A stretch of 38,787 bases of DNA. It comes from Spirulina subsalsa CS-330 (GTDB taxonomy: Bacteria; Cyanobacteriota; Cyanobacteriia; Cyanobacteriales; Spirulinaceae). Every line of letters begins with the position of its first letter. Position 1 is the first letter of the stretch. Both the position numbers and the translations under genes were made by a program. The notes beneath the pieces were generated by a model that was not told where the DNA came from, did no database searches, and saw only the letters and a program-made list of their open reading frames with translations. Positions 6,322 to 15,318 of this stretch are shown piece by piece. Location of the stretch: NCBI RefSeq assembly GCF_028330765.1, contig NZ_JAQMTY010000158.1, forward strand, positions 1-38,787, in the 5' to 3' direction.

Positions 6322-9273
6322 CTACTCCGTCTCGTCAATCAGTTCAATCGTGCCCTGCTGCCCGTCCACCCGCACCCATTGGCCATCGTGAAGCTGCATC
6401 ACCCCAGCCACATCAAACACGGCCGGGATCTGATATTCTCGCGCCAAAATCGCCCCGTGGGACAGACGGCCCCCCACCTCCGACACAATCCCCACCGCAC
6501 TAGCCAGCAGGGGCGACCAACCCGCATCGGTATAGGGCACGATCAGGACGGTATCCGGCGCGAGGGTTCCTGAGTCTTGGAGCGATCGCACCACCTGGAC
6601 GCGACCTTCAATCACCCCAGGGCTGACCCCGATGCCCTTCAGGGTTTGCCCCACCGGGCGCGAGGGGGGCGGCGGCGGGCGATCGGCGCTGGGTTGGCCG
6701 TAGACCACCGGGGGCACATGGGACAGGGCTTGATGGTGGGTATAGGCCTGCTTGCGGAAGGCGAGGCGATCGCCCAGCACCGGATCGAGGCTGCCGGCAT
6801 CCCGTTCCACTTGCTCGGCAAGTTCCGCCAGGGTGAGAAAGAACAGATCCCCGGCTTCCTGAAGCAGGCCCGCCTGGAGCCACTGCTGTTCAAGGGCGAG
6901 CAACGTCCATCGTAACTGTGCCAGCAGCCGGTTATAGAGTTCCGCCACGTTCCCTTTGAGGTCGAGGCGATGTTGCACCAGTTTGGCAAAGGCGGAACGG
7001 GATTCGGGCAGGTCTGGGGTTTGGGAGAGGCGCGATCGCTGCACATCATCAAACACACAGCGGGTAAACAGTTCGCGCATCGGTCGCGGCTGTTCCGACC
7101 AACGCGGCACTGCAATATCCGTCGCCACCTCACTCAGATAGCCATACTGCTTTAACCACAGATTGAACTGGTCTAAAATTGGCTGACCGTCGGGCATATC
7201 CGCCAAATAGGCAAACAGCGACGGACAACTATCAAAATTCAACTGGCCCATGGGCAGTAAATTTCGACTTTTTTCGGCTAACTGCATCAAGGCCCGCACC
7301 GAAGCCACCTCCGGCATCGCTTGGGTATCCAATTCCGCCTCACTCACCTGCAAGATCCCTTGACGGATCGCCGCGCTCAAGGGAGCCAAAATATTGTAGT
7401 AGGTGGCCCGCTGCAACGTGGACAGGATCAAATCCACCCGCGCTAACAGTTCATCGGGGGATAGGTGGGTGGCGGGGGTTTGCACCTGCTGGAGGGTGGG
7501 GATAAACCATTTCTGCTGATCGCGGGCGAAGTCTTGGGGGAGTCGCCATTCCCGCTGCGCCAGTCGCCAGAGTCCCGGTAAATTCTTGAGGGTGCGGAGG
7601 ATCGGGGGTTTGGTCATCGGTGCGCCCCGCGTCAGGAATTCGAGGCTTTCGGGGGGGAGACCCATGCGCCGGAAGATTTCACCGAGGAGGGTGGCGTTGA
7701 AATAGGCGTGGGAGAAGTGCAGGGTGGCGGTGGCATCAAAATCCAACCCGGCGGCGCGATCGCCCAGCCCAATCTCAAATAATTTTCCCCACACGCCACA
7801 GGTGAGGGGTTGATTAATCGACCAGGTGAGGGGCCGAATCGCCCCCGGAATCACCTCAGCGGCAATTTTGCGCGTCCAAATCGGGGCGAGGGTGGTAATC
7901 GGGCGCGTTTGTAAAATCCAGAGGGTTTCACCGTCGTAGGTCCATTCCATATCCTGGGGAATGCCGTGATAGCGGGCTTCCAGGTCACGGCAGAGGCGGG
8001 CCACCTGTTGTAGAACGTGGGATGGGGTGGAACCTTCGCCAGCGATCGCCAAGGCGGCGGGATCATCCAGTTCCGGGCGATCGCCGTCAAGATGTTCGTG
8101 ATCCGGTGGCATGACGGGATCAGCGGCAAAATGGACGCTGTATTGTTCCGGGGTGGTTTGACCCGACACCACCGCCGCCGCGCCCCCCGGCAAGGCCTCA
8201 ATCACCACCACATCCCGGTATTGATCCACCGGGTCACGGCTGAAGGCAACGCCGGAATATTGCCCGGTGATTTGCTGTTGAACGAGGACGGCGAGGGATT
8301 GGTCGCGCTGGTGGTGGTGGCGGCGGTATTCAACGGCGCGGCGCGAATTATAGGAGGTTTGGCAATGGAGGACGGCGGCTTCGAGTTGGGGAGGGGTGGT
8401 GATGTTGGGCAGGGTGACGTATTGACCGGCAGCGGAGGCGGTGGCAGAGTCTTCGCCGATCGCTGACGATCGCACAATTAGGGGCTGCTCTGGGGATGGG
8501 TTCAAGGACAGGATTAAGGGCTGGGGATCATCCCCCGCCGGTAACACCCAGCCTTCGGGCACAGCATAGCCCCAACGTTTTAGGGTAGCCAGGGTGGCCG
8601 CCTTGGCCCCGACTTTCTGGGGTTCTAAGCGATCACGTAGGGTCAACACAGCATTATCTCCGCGAAAAAATCGAAACAGGGTGCGCGTATCTTGTTCTTG
8701 GTCGGTGGGTTCAACCAACTCCAGATCATCCGGAATTTTAGTGTAAATCCAAGCCATTAGGGCCGCGAGGATCACGACGGCGATCGCATAGTCTTGCCCC
8801 GACTGCCGCACGGCTAAAATCATCACCAGCCAAAACAGGCTCACATAGCGCCCCGCCCGCCGTTCCCGCACCAGGGTAAAACTCATCAACCCCAAAAAGG
8901 CAATCACCACCGCCCCGATCGGGTCATGGGCGACAATCCCCCAAAATACATTCGTCGTCCCCGCCCCGCCGCCCATCCAATAGCGGCCCATCACCAAGGC
9001 AATCAAGGCCACAATCTCCCACGCCGGTTCCGTCGTAAAAAACCACCGCGCCAACAGCACCGCGATCACCCCCTTTGCCGCCTCAGAACAGACCGCCACA
9101 ATTCCCACCGTGCGCCCGCCGTGGTAAAACGCCGCTGACACCGAGAGATTCCCCGTCCCCAACTGTCGCAACCGTTTCCCCGTTCCCCGCCGCACGAGCC
9201 AATCCACCACGGGCAAGCCCCCCAGCACAGGGCATATTAAAAAGATAATCACCGACCCCCACAGTTCACGCAT
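6322..9273 (-). CDS. PlsY-like membrane domain fused to PEP-synthase/phosphotransferase-like enzyme
   Basis: The 983-residue product joins two systems. Residues 1-180 form a polytopic membrane domain resembling PlsY glycerol-3-phosphate acyltransferase (GGLPVVDWL...LGTGNLSVSA, then GRYWMGGGAGTTNVFWG). The usual GATN, GKG and HN motifs are altered, so acyltransferase activity is doubtful. Residues about 205-465 form a PEP/pyruvate-binding ATP-grasp domain (QKVGAKAATLATLKRWGYAV, then VRSSAIGEDSATASAAGQY and DMEWTYDGETLWILQTRPI). A helical middle region follows. The C-terminal swivelling domain has the catalytic histidine H939 in GGRLSHGAILAREYQIPAV. The ATP-grasp/middle/His-domain order is that of PEP synthase and rifampicin phosphotransferase. 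ATG 9273 lies 3 bp after the stop of a small secreted-protein gene, so translation is probably coupled. The substrate is unknown. Confidence 0.85.
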   Translation of the reverse strand: MRELWGSVIIFLICPVLGGLPVVDWLVRRGTGKRLRQLGTGNLSVSAAFYHGGRTVGIVAVCSEAAKGVIAVLLARWFFTTEPAWEIVALIALVMGRYWMGGGAGTTNVFWGIVAHDPIGAVVIAFLGLMSFTLVRERRAGRYVSLFWLVMILAVRQSGQDYAIAVVILAALMAWIYTKIPDDLELVEPTDQEQDTRTLFRFFRGDNAVLTLRDRLEPQKVGAKAATLATLKRWGYAVPEGWVLPAGDDPQPLILSLNPSPEQPLIVRSSAIGEDSATASAAGQYVTLPNITTPPQLEAAVLHCQTSYNSRRAVEYRRHHHQRDQSLAVLVQQQITGQYSGVAFSRDPVDQYRDVVVIEALPGGAAAVVSGQTTPEQYSVHFAADPVMPPDHEHLDGDRPELDDPAALAIAGEGSTPSHVLQQVARLCRDLEARYHGIPQDMEWTYDGETLWILQTRPITTLAPIWTRKIAAEVIPGAIRPLTWSINQPLTCGVWGKLFEIGLGDRAAGLDFDATATLHFSHAYFNATLLGEIFRRMGLPPESLEFLTRGAPMTKPPILRTLKNLPGLWRLAQREWRLPQDFARDQQKWFIPTLQQVQTPATHLSPDELLARVDLILSTLQRATYYNILAPLSAAIRQGILQVSEAELDTQAMPEVASVRALMQLAEKSRNLLPMGQLNFDSCPSLFAYLADMPDGQPILDQFNLWLKQYGYLSEVATDIAVPRWSEQPRPMRELFTRCVFDDVQRSRLSQTPDLPESRSAFAKLVQHRLDLKGNVAELYNRLLAQLRWTLLALEQQWLQAGLLQEAGDLFFLTLAELAEQVERDAGSLDPVLGDRLAFRKQAYTHHQALSHVPPVVYGQPSADRPPPPPSRPVGQTLKGIGVSPGVIEGRVQVVRSLQDSGTLAPDTVLIVPYTDAGWSPLLASAVGIVSEVGGRLSHGAILAREYQIPAVFDVAGVMQLHDGQWVRVDGQQGTIELIDETE

Positions 9274-9276
9274 CGG

Positions 9277-9570
9277 CTATGGGATGAAGGGGATAATCGG
9301 CTTTAACATGTTGCGCAGTTGCAGGAGGAAAATCAGGTGACGCACTTGGGGATCAAGTTCTGGATCGTAGGCCCGTTCTCCTTGGGCGGCTTCGACTTGG
9401 GCATAGTCCGCCGCCGTGAGCCGTTCCCCCGTTTGAGGCGATCGCGCCTCCAAAATAATTTCTGTGCGTAACACTTCCTCCGGCGTATCCTCCGGCGGCG
9501 GCATCGCACCGGCCATCCCGCAGGGCCACACCAGCAGGAGTCCAACCATCAATACCAATCGCGATCGCAT
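9277..9570 (-). CDS. Small secreted/periplasmic protein of unknown function
   Basis: The product has 97 residues and starts with a clear signal peptide: MRSR, then the hydrophobic LVLMVGLLLVWPCGMAG, with a likely cut after AGA. The mature part is acidic (TPEEVLRTEIILEARSPQTG) and ends with VRHLIFLLQLRNMLKPIIPF, which could be an amphipathic or membrane-associated helix. It matches no family that I recognise. The stop codon lies 3 bp before the start of the PlsY-like fusion gene, so the two are almost certainly one transcript and may work together at the membrane. The gene is divergent from sqdB. Confidence 0.75.
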   Translation of the reverse strand: MRSRLVLMVGLLLVWPCGMAGAMPPPEDTPEEVLRTEIILEARSPQTGERLTAADYAQVEAAQGERAYDPELDPQVRHLIFLLQLRNMLKPIIPFIP

Positions 9571-9713
9571 AGGGAGCCTCGTTAGCCAACACTGCCGCTA
9601 TTTTAGCGAATCTCATTCCCGCCGCCGTCATTCCCCGATCAACCCGTCAGAATGGAGCCAGAGCCAGGCTGCGATCGCCCCCCATTTCGCCCTTAATCTC
9701 CCCCTAAACTTGA

Positions 9714-10934
<1,221 letters not shown>

Positions 10935-10957
10935 GAGACGAGCGTTTTCACGCCTTA

Positions 10958-10997
10958 CCCTCACCCCAAACCCCTCTCCCACGGGGCGAGGGGCTTC
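10958..10997. repeat. Partial copy of the CCCTCACCC palindromic repeat
   Basis: The sequence CCCTCACCCCAAACCCCTCT continues as CCCACGGGGCGAGGGGCTT. It matches the left half of the element seen at 1638, 19199 and 21678 but lacks the right arm. Confidence 0.65.
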
Positions 10998-11056
10998 TGA
11001 TCTGGACGTGATGATTTCTGAACAAGCTGCACGAGCTTTCGATCCTGTTGATTGAA

Positions 11057-11090
11057 GGGATTAATCACGGATTGAGCTTGGATTAATCCC
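11057..11090. promoter_or_regulatory. Perfect 10-bp inverted repeat GGGATTAATC / GATTAATCCC
   Basis: The arms at 11057-11066 and 11081-11090 are separated by 14 bases (centre-to-centre 24 bp). It could be a protein-binding operator for the downstream ParA cassette or a weak RNA hairpin after sqdB. No T-run follows, which argues against a terminator. Confidence 0.4.
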
Positions 11091-11098
11091 AGGGTACG

Positions 11099-11128
11099 AT
11101 CGCGCTTCTCTCCGGAGGCGCGATTTTT
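11099..11128 (+). terminator. Probable sqdB terminator hairpin
   Basis: ATCGCGC (11099-11105) pairs with GCGCGAT (11118-11124), a GC-rich 7-bp stem. The loop contains the palindrome CTCCGGAG, and a run of T follows. It lies 165 bases after the sqdB stop. Confidence 0.5.
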
Positions 11129-11363
11129 GATAGGGACAGATACCGCTCACACCGTCCGATGGGTGCGATCGCGTCTTCATCCCTCCTCGATCCTCCTGCG
11201 ACCTCCATGGCTATCCCACCGTTTTTCAGTACAAATATATCTACCCCGCCCCTTTGGCCTCAATTTGTAACGCTGGGCATCATTCCGGCTTTTTCCGCAT
11301 CTCCGGGTCTGATACCCTAGGGTTTATCCCTCAGCCCATCATCCTGTCCATGGTGGAACAGCA

Positions 11364-12812
11364 ATGCCCTATCGTGGCGGTTTACCCGTCTTTTTTAACC
11401 CAGAAAACTGTCGCAACGAGACAGAAGTTGAAAGTAAGTTTATTGTTCAATACCTACTACCGAGTTTGGGTTATGCCCCCGAAGCGTGGCATCAAGAAGT
11501 GACCCTCGGTAAAATTCGCCTTGATTTTCTCATTTTTGCAGCCCAATCTTTACCGATTCAATTGAACGATCAGTCTCCCTACAGTTTACTGATCGAAGCG
11601 AAAAGCCCCCGCCATCATTTAGGGCCGTTTGTTGCTAAATTAACCTATTATTTAACACAGCTTTGGATTCCCTATGGGGTACTAACCAACGGCAAAGAAT
11701 TTCAAATTTATAGCCGCAGTGGCGATCGCATTCACCGTATTTTTGAATGTCGCGGTTCTAGTGTTCAGGCACAATTGGGGACAATTCGCAGCATCATTGG
11801 TCGGGATGAAATGCAGATGATGGGAAAATTGCGATCGCCCGCCCCCGCTAAACCGCCCCCACCCAAAAAGCGATCGCCCCCCCATTCTCTGCCACCGTTT
11901 ACCTACTCTGTTTCCCTCAATCCTCAACCTTCATTGATCCCGAAAACTATGCGCACTATTGCCATCTATCACAATAAAGGCGGCGTGGGTAAAACCACCA
12001 CCGTTGTTAATCTCGCGGCTGCGTTGAGCAAGCAAGGGCAGCGCGTTCTTGTCATCGATCTCGACAGTCAAGCCAATACAACCTTTGCGGTGGGCTTGGC
12101 AAAATTTGACGATGAAGAAGATGCACTCAGTAAGACCCTCAGTGAAAATAATATCCAGCAGGTGTTAAGTTCTGAAGAACTCTACCCAATTCCCGCCGTA
12201 GCCCAAACCGCCTTTAGTTTTTGCACACCGCCCATTGATGTAGTTCCGGCTCATATTGACTTGATGCGGGCAGAAAATGAGTTAAATAGTCAAGAAAATG
12301 CGCGATTTATTCTCAGTCAAAAATTGCAAGATGTGCAGGATAACTATGATGTGGTGTTGATTGATACGCCGCCATCGTTGAATTTGTTCGCCCGTTATGC
12401 GTTGATTTCATCGGATTACTTAATTATCCCGTCGGATTTAAAACCCTTTGCAAATCAAGGACTACGGAATGTGCAAGGGTTAGTCAAAGATGTGAATAGT
12501 TTTCGCAAAAATATTAACCGGGCTCCGATTTATTTACTGGGAGTTTTGGCGAATAAGGTTTCGACCAATGCGCGGTTTGTGAATTCGACCTTGCCAAAAC
12601 GGATGCAGATGGTAACAGAACGCTATGGCTTGAAAATGATGGAGAGTATTATTTTTGAGCGGGAACCGTTGGCGAAATGTGCGGAGCAAGTGCGGGTGAT
12701 TGATGGGCGGGAAGTGCCTGATCCGCGTTCGGTGTTGGATTATGATCCGAATTCCAAATCAGCGCAGGAGTTTAATACATTGGCCCTTGAAGTGATGGGA
12801 AAACTGGCGTAG
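11364..12812 (+). CDS. HsdR-N-like nuclease domain fused to ParA-type ATPase
   Basis: The 482-residue product has two parts. Residues 1-150 resemble the N-terminal nuclease domain of type I restriction R proteins: TEVESKFIVQYLLPSLGYAP, then the PD-(D/E)xK-like residues D54 (KIRLDFLIF) and E78-A-K80 (LLIEAKSP), then YLTQLWIPYGVLTNGKEFQI. A Pro/Lys-rich linker (158-195) follows. Residues 196-482 form a complete ParA ATPase with deviant Walker A KGGVGKTTT (205-213), DLDSQANTT, and Walker B VVLIDTPPS. Met196 (ATG 11949) could start a stand-alone ParA, but the upstream frame looks genuinely coding. Its stop abuts the start of a ParB-like/HhH gene with no gap. Whether it acts in partitioning, defence or DNA uptake is unknown; no plasmid replication gene is nearby. 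Confidence 0.85.
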   Translation: MPYRGGLPVFFNPENCRNETEVESKFIVQYLLPSLGYAPEAWHQEVTLGKIRLDFLIFAAQSLPIQLNDQSPYSLLIEAKSPRHHLGPFVAKLTYYLTQLWIPYGVLTNGKEFQIYSRSGDRIHRIFECRGSSVQAQLGTIRSIIGRDEMQMMGKLRSPAPAKPPPPKKRSPPHSLPPFTYSVSLNPQPSLIPKTMRTIAIYHNKGGVGKTTTVVNLAAALSKQGQRVLVIDLDSQANTTFAVGLAKFDDEEDALSKTLSENNIQQVLSSEELYPIPAVAQTAFSFCTPPIDVVPAHIDLMRAENELNSQENARFILSQKLQDVQDNYDVVLIDTPPSLNLFARYALISSDYLIIPSDLKPFANQGLRNVQGLVKDVNSFRKNINRAPIYLLGVLANKVSTNARFVNSTLPKRMQMVTERYGLKMMESIIFEREPLAKCAEQVRVIDGREVPDPRSVLDYDPNSKSAQEFNTLALEVMGKLA

Positions 12813-13634
12813 ATGAAACTTAAAATTAGTTTAGTGGGGGTGAAGCGGATTCAGTCGGCGGTGGCGCGATCGCACTTTTCTTCAGCGGTCATTGATCAGG
12901 CGGCTGAGGCAATTTTGCAGGCGGAAGGGTTGATTAATCCGCTGATTTTGCGGCGTTTAGATTGGCAAAGCTATGAGGTGGTGGATAATCACTTGGGATA
13001 TTATGCAGCGGTGCGGGCGAAGGAATTAGATTTAGCACGGGGTGAGACGGTGCAGGCGATTATTCTAGAGCCGGAACAGGAGGCGGCTTTGTTGACACAG
13101 GTGCAGCTTTTTCGCGGGGCTGTCCCTGCTCCTGAAGCCGTGATTACAGACCCTCCCACCGCACCGGATCTGACGCACCGTTTCGCCCAGTTTGAGCGCA
13201 CGATCGCGGCTCAATTCGCCGCCCTCCGCGACGAGAATCAGCACCTCCACCAAGCGATCGCGGCCCTCCGTGATCAGGTGACAACCCCACCGCCGATCGC
13301 GTTAGATGATGGGGTGTTGGGTGCGATCGCTGCCAAGCTGATCCCTTTTTTACCCACTGCTCAATCGGCTACATCTGGCCACACATCGACCTCAAAACCC
13401 TCTTTCCCTCGTCCTACTTCTCCCCCAAAACCCACCCCAAAAATCAACCTCAACCGCGCTACAGCGGTGGAATTATGCCAAGTGAAGGGGTTAGGAAAAA
13501 GCAAAGCCGAAGCCATTTTAAAACGACGGCAAGATCAGGGGGATTTCACCTCTATTGATCAACTTGCGGATCTGCCAGGCATCACCCCAAACACAATCCA
13601 AAAATATCAATGGTCTGACTCGTTTGAGGTCTAA
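12813..13634 (+). CDS. ParB-like N-terminal / coiled-coil / helix-hairpin-helix protein
   Basis: The product has 273 residues. Residues about 20-90 resemble a minimal ParB/Srx-type domain (GLINPLILRRLDWQSYEVVD, then GYYAAVRAKELDLARGETV), but the CTPase-type GxRR box is not present. Residues 119-156 are a likely coiled coil (RFAQFERTIAAQFAALRDEN and beyond). A Pro/Ser/Thr-rich linker (183-210) leads to a ComEA-like HhH pair at 211-265 (INLNRATAVELCQVKGLGKS, then FTSIDQLADLPGI), which should bind DNA without sequence specificity. The ATG directly follows the stop of the nuclease-ParA gene, so the two are surely co-translated. It is likely the DNA-binding partner that stimulates the ParA ATPase; this is inferred from context. 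Confidence 0.8.
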   Translation: MKLKISLVGVKRIQSAVARSHFSSAVIDQAAEAILQAEGLINPLILRRLDWQSYEVVDNHLGYYAAVRAKELDLARGETVQAIILEPEQEAALLTQVQLFRGAVPAPEAVITDPPTAPDLTHRFAQFERTIAAQFAALRDENQHLHQAIAALRDQVTTPPPIALDDGVLGAIAAKLIPFLPTAQSATSGHTSTSKPSFPRPTSPPKPTPKINLNRATAVELCQVKGLGKSKAEAILKRRQDQGDFTSIDQLADLPGITPNTIQKYQWSDSFEV

Positions 13635-13686
13635 AACTATGGCAGCGATCCCCACAAATAGGGCATCATCCCAATGGTGAGACGGG

Positions 13687-14397
13687 TTAACGGGTGGGAT
13701 CGGGTTGCAGGACGCGACGGAGCATATATTGCCGAATCAGGGGGGCGAGCCTGGGCAGTATTCCCCGGTGCAGAATGGTTTGAGAGCACCAAGGGAGGAG
13801 ACAAGCGATCGCAACTTTCCGCCCCCAGATCAGCGCATCCCCTTGGATTAAGGCCGGCACATCCCACAGCAGATACAGGGTCGTCACTCCCCCGGAAATT
13901 CCCCAGGCAATACGATTCATTAACGCGGTCAGTTCAAAGGTGAGGCGACCCAATAACTGACGAATCAACCAATAATGGGCAGTCGAGAGGGTTAGCGCGA
14001 GAATCTTATCCTCCAAGCAGCTTGCACAGACTTGATGGATGATGTCCCCATCGATGGAAATCACGGTTTTTAACACCGCCTCTTCTGAGGATTGCAACGG
14101 ATAAAAGGTGACAAAACTAATCGCCGATTGTAATTGGCCGCGATGATCCACCAGGACATAGCGCAACAACGCGGCGAGAAAGGGACGCGGAATCAGCAAC
14201 CGTTGACCCCGTGCCTGAGCCATCCTGATCAAGCGTAAATTAACCGGGTCAAGGTGAAACGTGACCCCGTGATAGAGAATGTTATCCTCGGCGGTGCGTT
14301 CTTTCACTAAACGCACCACGGATTTAAGCATGAGGTCACGCCGCCGCTGAGGGCGCGATCGCCCTTGGCTCACTGGGTTCTCTTGTGGCTGTACCAT
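13687..14397 (-). CDS. Unknown protein with C-terminal hydrophobic segments, operon gene 4
   Basis: I do not recognise this 236-residue protein. The N-terminus is basic (RSRPQRRRDLMLKSVVRLVK). Residues about 160-185 (IAWGISGGVTTLYLLWDVPA) and 195-210 (VAIACLLPWCSQTIL) are hydrophobic and could be membrane segments. A segment reading VISIDGDIIHQV...TAHYWLIRQLLGRL resembles the D-G-D-[IV]-x...H...L module seen in the other three genes of the operon. Its ATG overlaps the stop of the preceding gene (TAATG), so translation is coupled. It is the last gene of the operon, and its stop faces the end of the ParB-like/HhH gene 52 bp away. Confidence 0.75.
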   Translation of the reverse strand: MVQPQENPVSQGRSRPQRRRDLMLKSVVRLVKERTAEDNILYHGVTFHLDPVNLRLIRMAQARGQRLLIPRPFLAALLRYVLVDHRGQLQSAISFVTFYPLQSSEEAVLKTVISIDGDIIHQVCASCLEDKILALTLSTAHYWLIRQLLGRLTFELTALMNRIAWGISGGVTTLYLLWDVPALIQGDALIWGRKVAIACLLPWCSQTILHRGILPRLAPLIRQYMLRRVLQPDPTR

Positions 14398-15302
14398 TAG
14401 CGCGATTTACGCCGTGAGAACGCATTGCCCAACTGGGCGAAGGTTTTTTGGGCGAGATCGAGGATGAAGCCCAGCAGTTCACGCCATTGTTGTTCGCCGG
14501 CGGTGACGCTTTCTCTATGGATGTTGAGGATCAGATCACGGTGGGGATGGTCGAAGATGTCGGTGCTGTAGCGGTTAATCACGTCGCCATCGAGTTGGAT
14601 GATGGTTTGGGCGTAGATGATATCGGTTTTGACATCATTCATAATCTCGGCTTGGGCTTGGTCAGGATGAAGATGTTGCATCCGCTGGAGGGAGCGGTTG
14701 CGGTTGTCGAGACCGGCTTTGAGTTCGCTCATTTTGCGGAGCGATCGCGAAAATTTCGGATTATTGAGCAGGGCTTGAACCCGGTGCATCTCGTTGGGAT
14801 CATGGGGTTTTAACGGGTTGGGCAATTGGGAATGGAGCGCATCAATGGGGGCATTGGGGTCACTCAAAATCCGTAATCGTTCCTGCTGGACTGCGGTTTG
14901 CTCCTGGGTGGAGGGGTCAAACAGATCCGATTCCGGATCGCACATCAGCAGGACATATTCCATTTCCAGGCTGCGCCGCAATTCCACATAACGGCCCCGG
15001 AGGCTCTCGTGCAGTTCGTCTCGATAACGCCAACTTTCATCAATGCGGTAGAGATCGCGATAGATTTCCCAGGGCATGAACTTATCCCCGGTGATCCGCT
15101 CCACCACCATCGTATTCACTTCTAAGGCCGTGATATCAATGAGAACTTCACTGAGCGATCGCGCAAAGTCCTTGAGAATGTTCTGACCTTGATCGGCGGG
15201 TTGTTTTGTAGTCACAGTGGGCGTTGGGGTAAGGGGAGGCGTGGTCAGGTTGGCCCGGCGCGATCGCCGTCGGTCTAGAGGAGCACCATTCGGATTCGTC
15301 AT
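14397..15302 (-). CDS. Unknown cytosolic protein, operon gene 3
   Basis: The product has 301 residues with no recognised family. A disordered basic N-terminus (DRRRSRRANLTTPPLTPTPT) precedes a helical body (ILKDFARSLSEVLIDITALE, VNTMVVERITGDKFMPWEIY, LHESLRGRYVELRRSLEMEY). The C-terminal part reads IIQLDGDVINRY...NIHRESVTAGEQQWRELLGF, aligning with LVDGDI...FHLQQVQDGRDIIKQNL of operon gene 1. The tail is basic (FSRRKSR). ATG 15302 is chosen because AAGGAG lies 8 bases before it; an in-frame start 36 bases upstream would overlap the previous gene. It starts 16 bp after gene 2 and overlaps gene 4 by one base. Confidence 0.78.
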   Translation of the reverse strand: MTNPNGAPLDRRRSRRANLTTPPLTPTPTVTTKQPADQGQNILKDFARSLSEVLIDITALEVNTMVVERITGDKFMPWEIYRDLYRIDESWRYRDELHESLRGRYVELRRSLEMEYVLLMCDPESDLFDPSTQEQTAVQQERLRILSDPNAPIDALHSQLPNPLKPHDPNEMHRVQALLNNPKFSRSLRKMSELKAGLDNRNRSLQRMQHLHPDQAQAEIMNDVKTDIIYAQTIIQLDGDVINRYSTDIFDHPHRDLILNIHRESVTAGEQQWRELLGFILDLAQKTFAQLGNAFSRRKSR

Positions 15303-15318
15303 TTTTTTCTCCTTAACG

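Larger units (their letters stand above)
10935..11363. other. Intergenic region between sqdB and the ParA cassette
   Basis: This 429-base gap contains a partial dispersed palindromic repeat (10958-10997), a 10-bp inverted repeat (11057-11090) and a terminator-like hairpin (11099-11128). The remaining 230 bases before the ParA-fusion gene are pyrimidine-rich, presumably hold its promoter, and show no clear box or conserved ORF. Confidence 0.6.
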
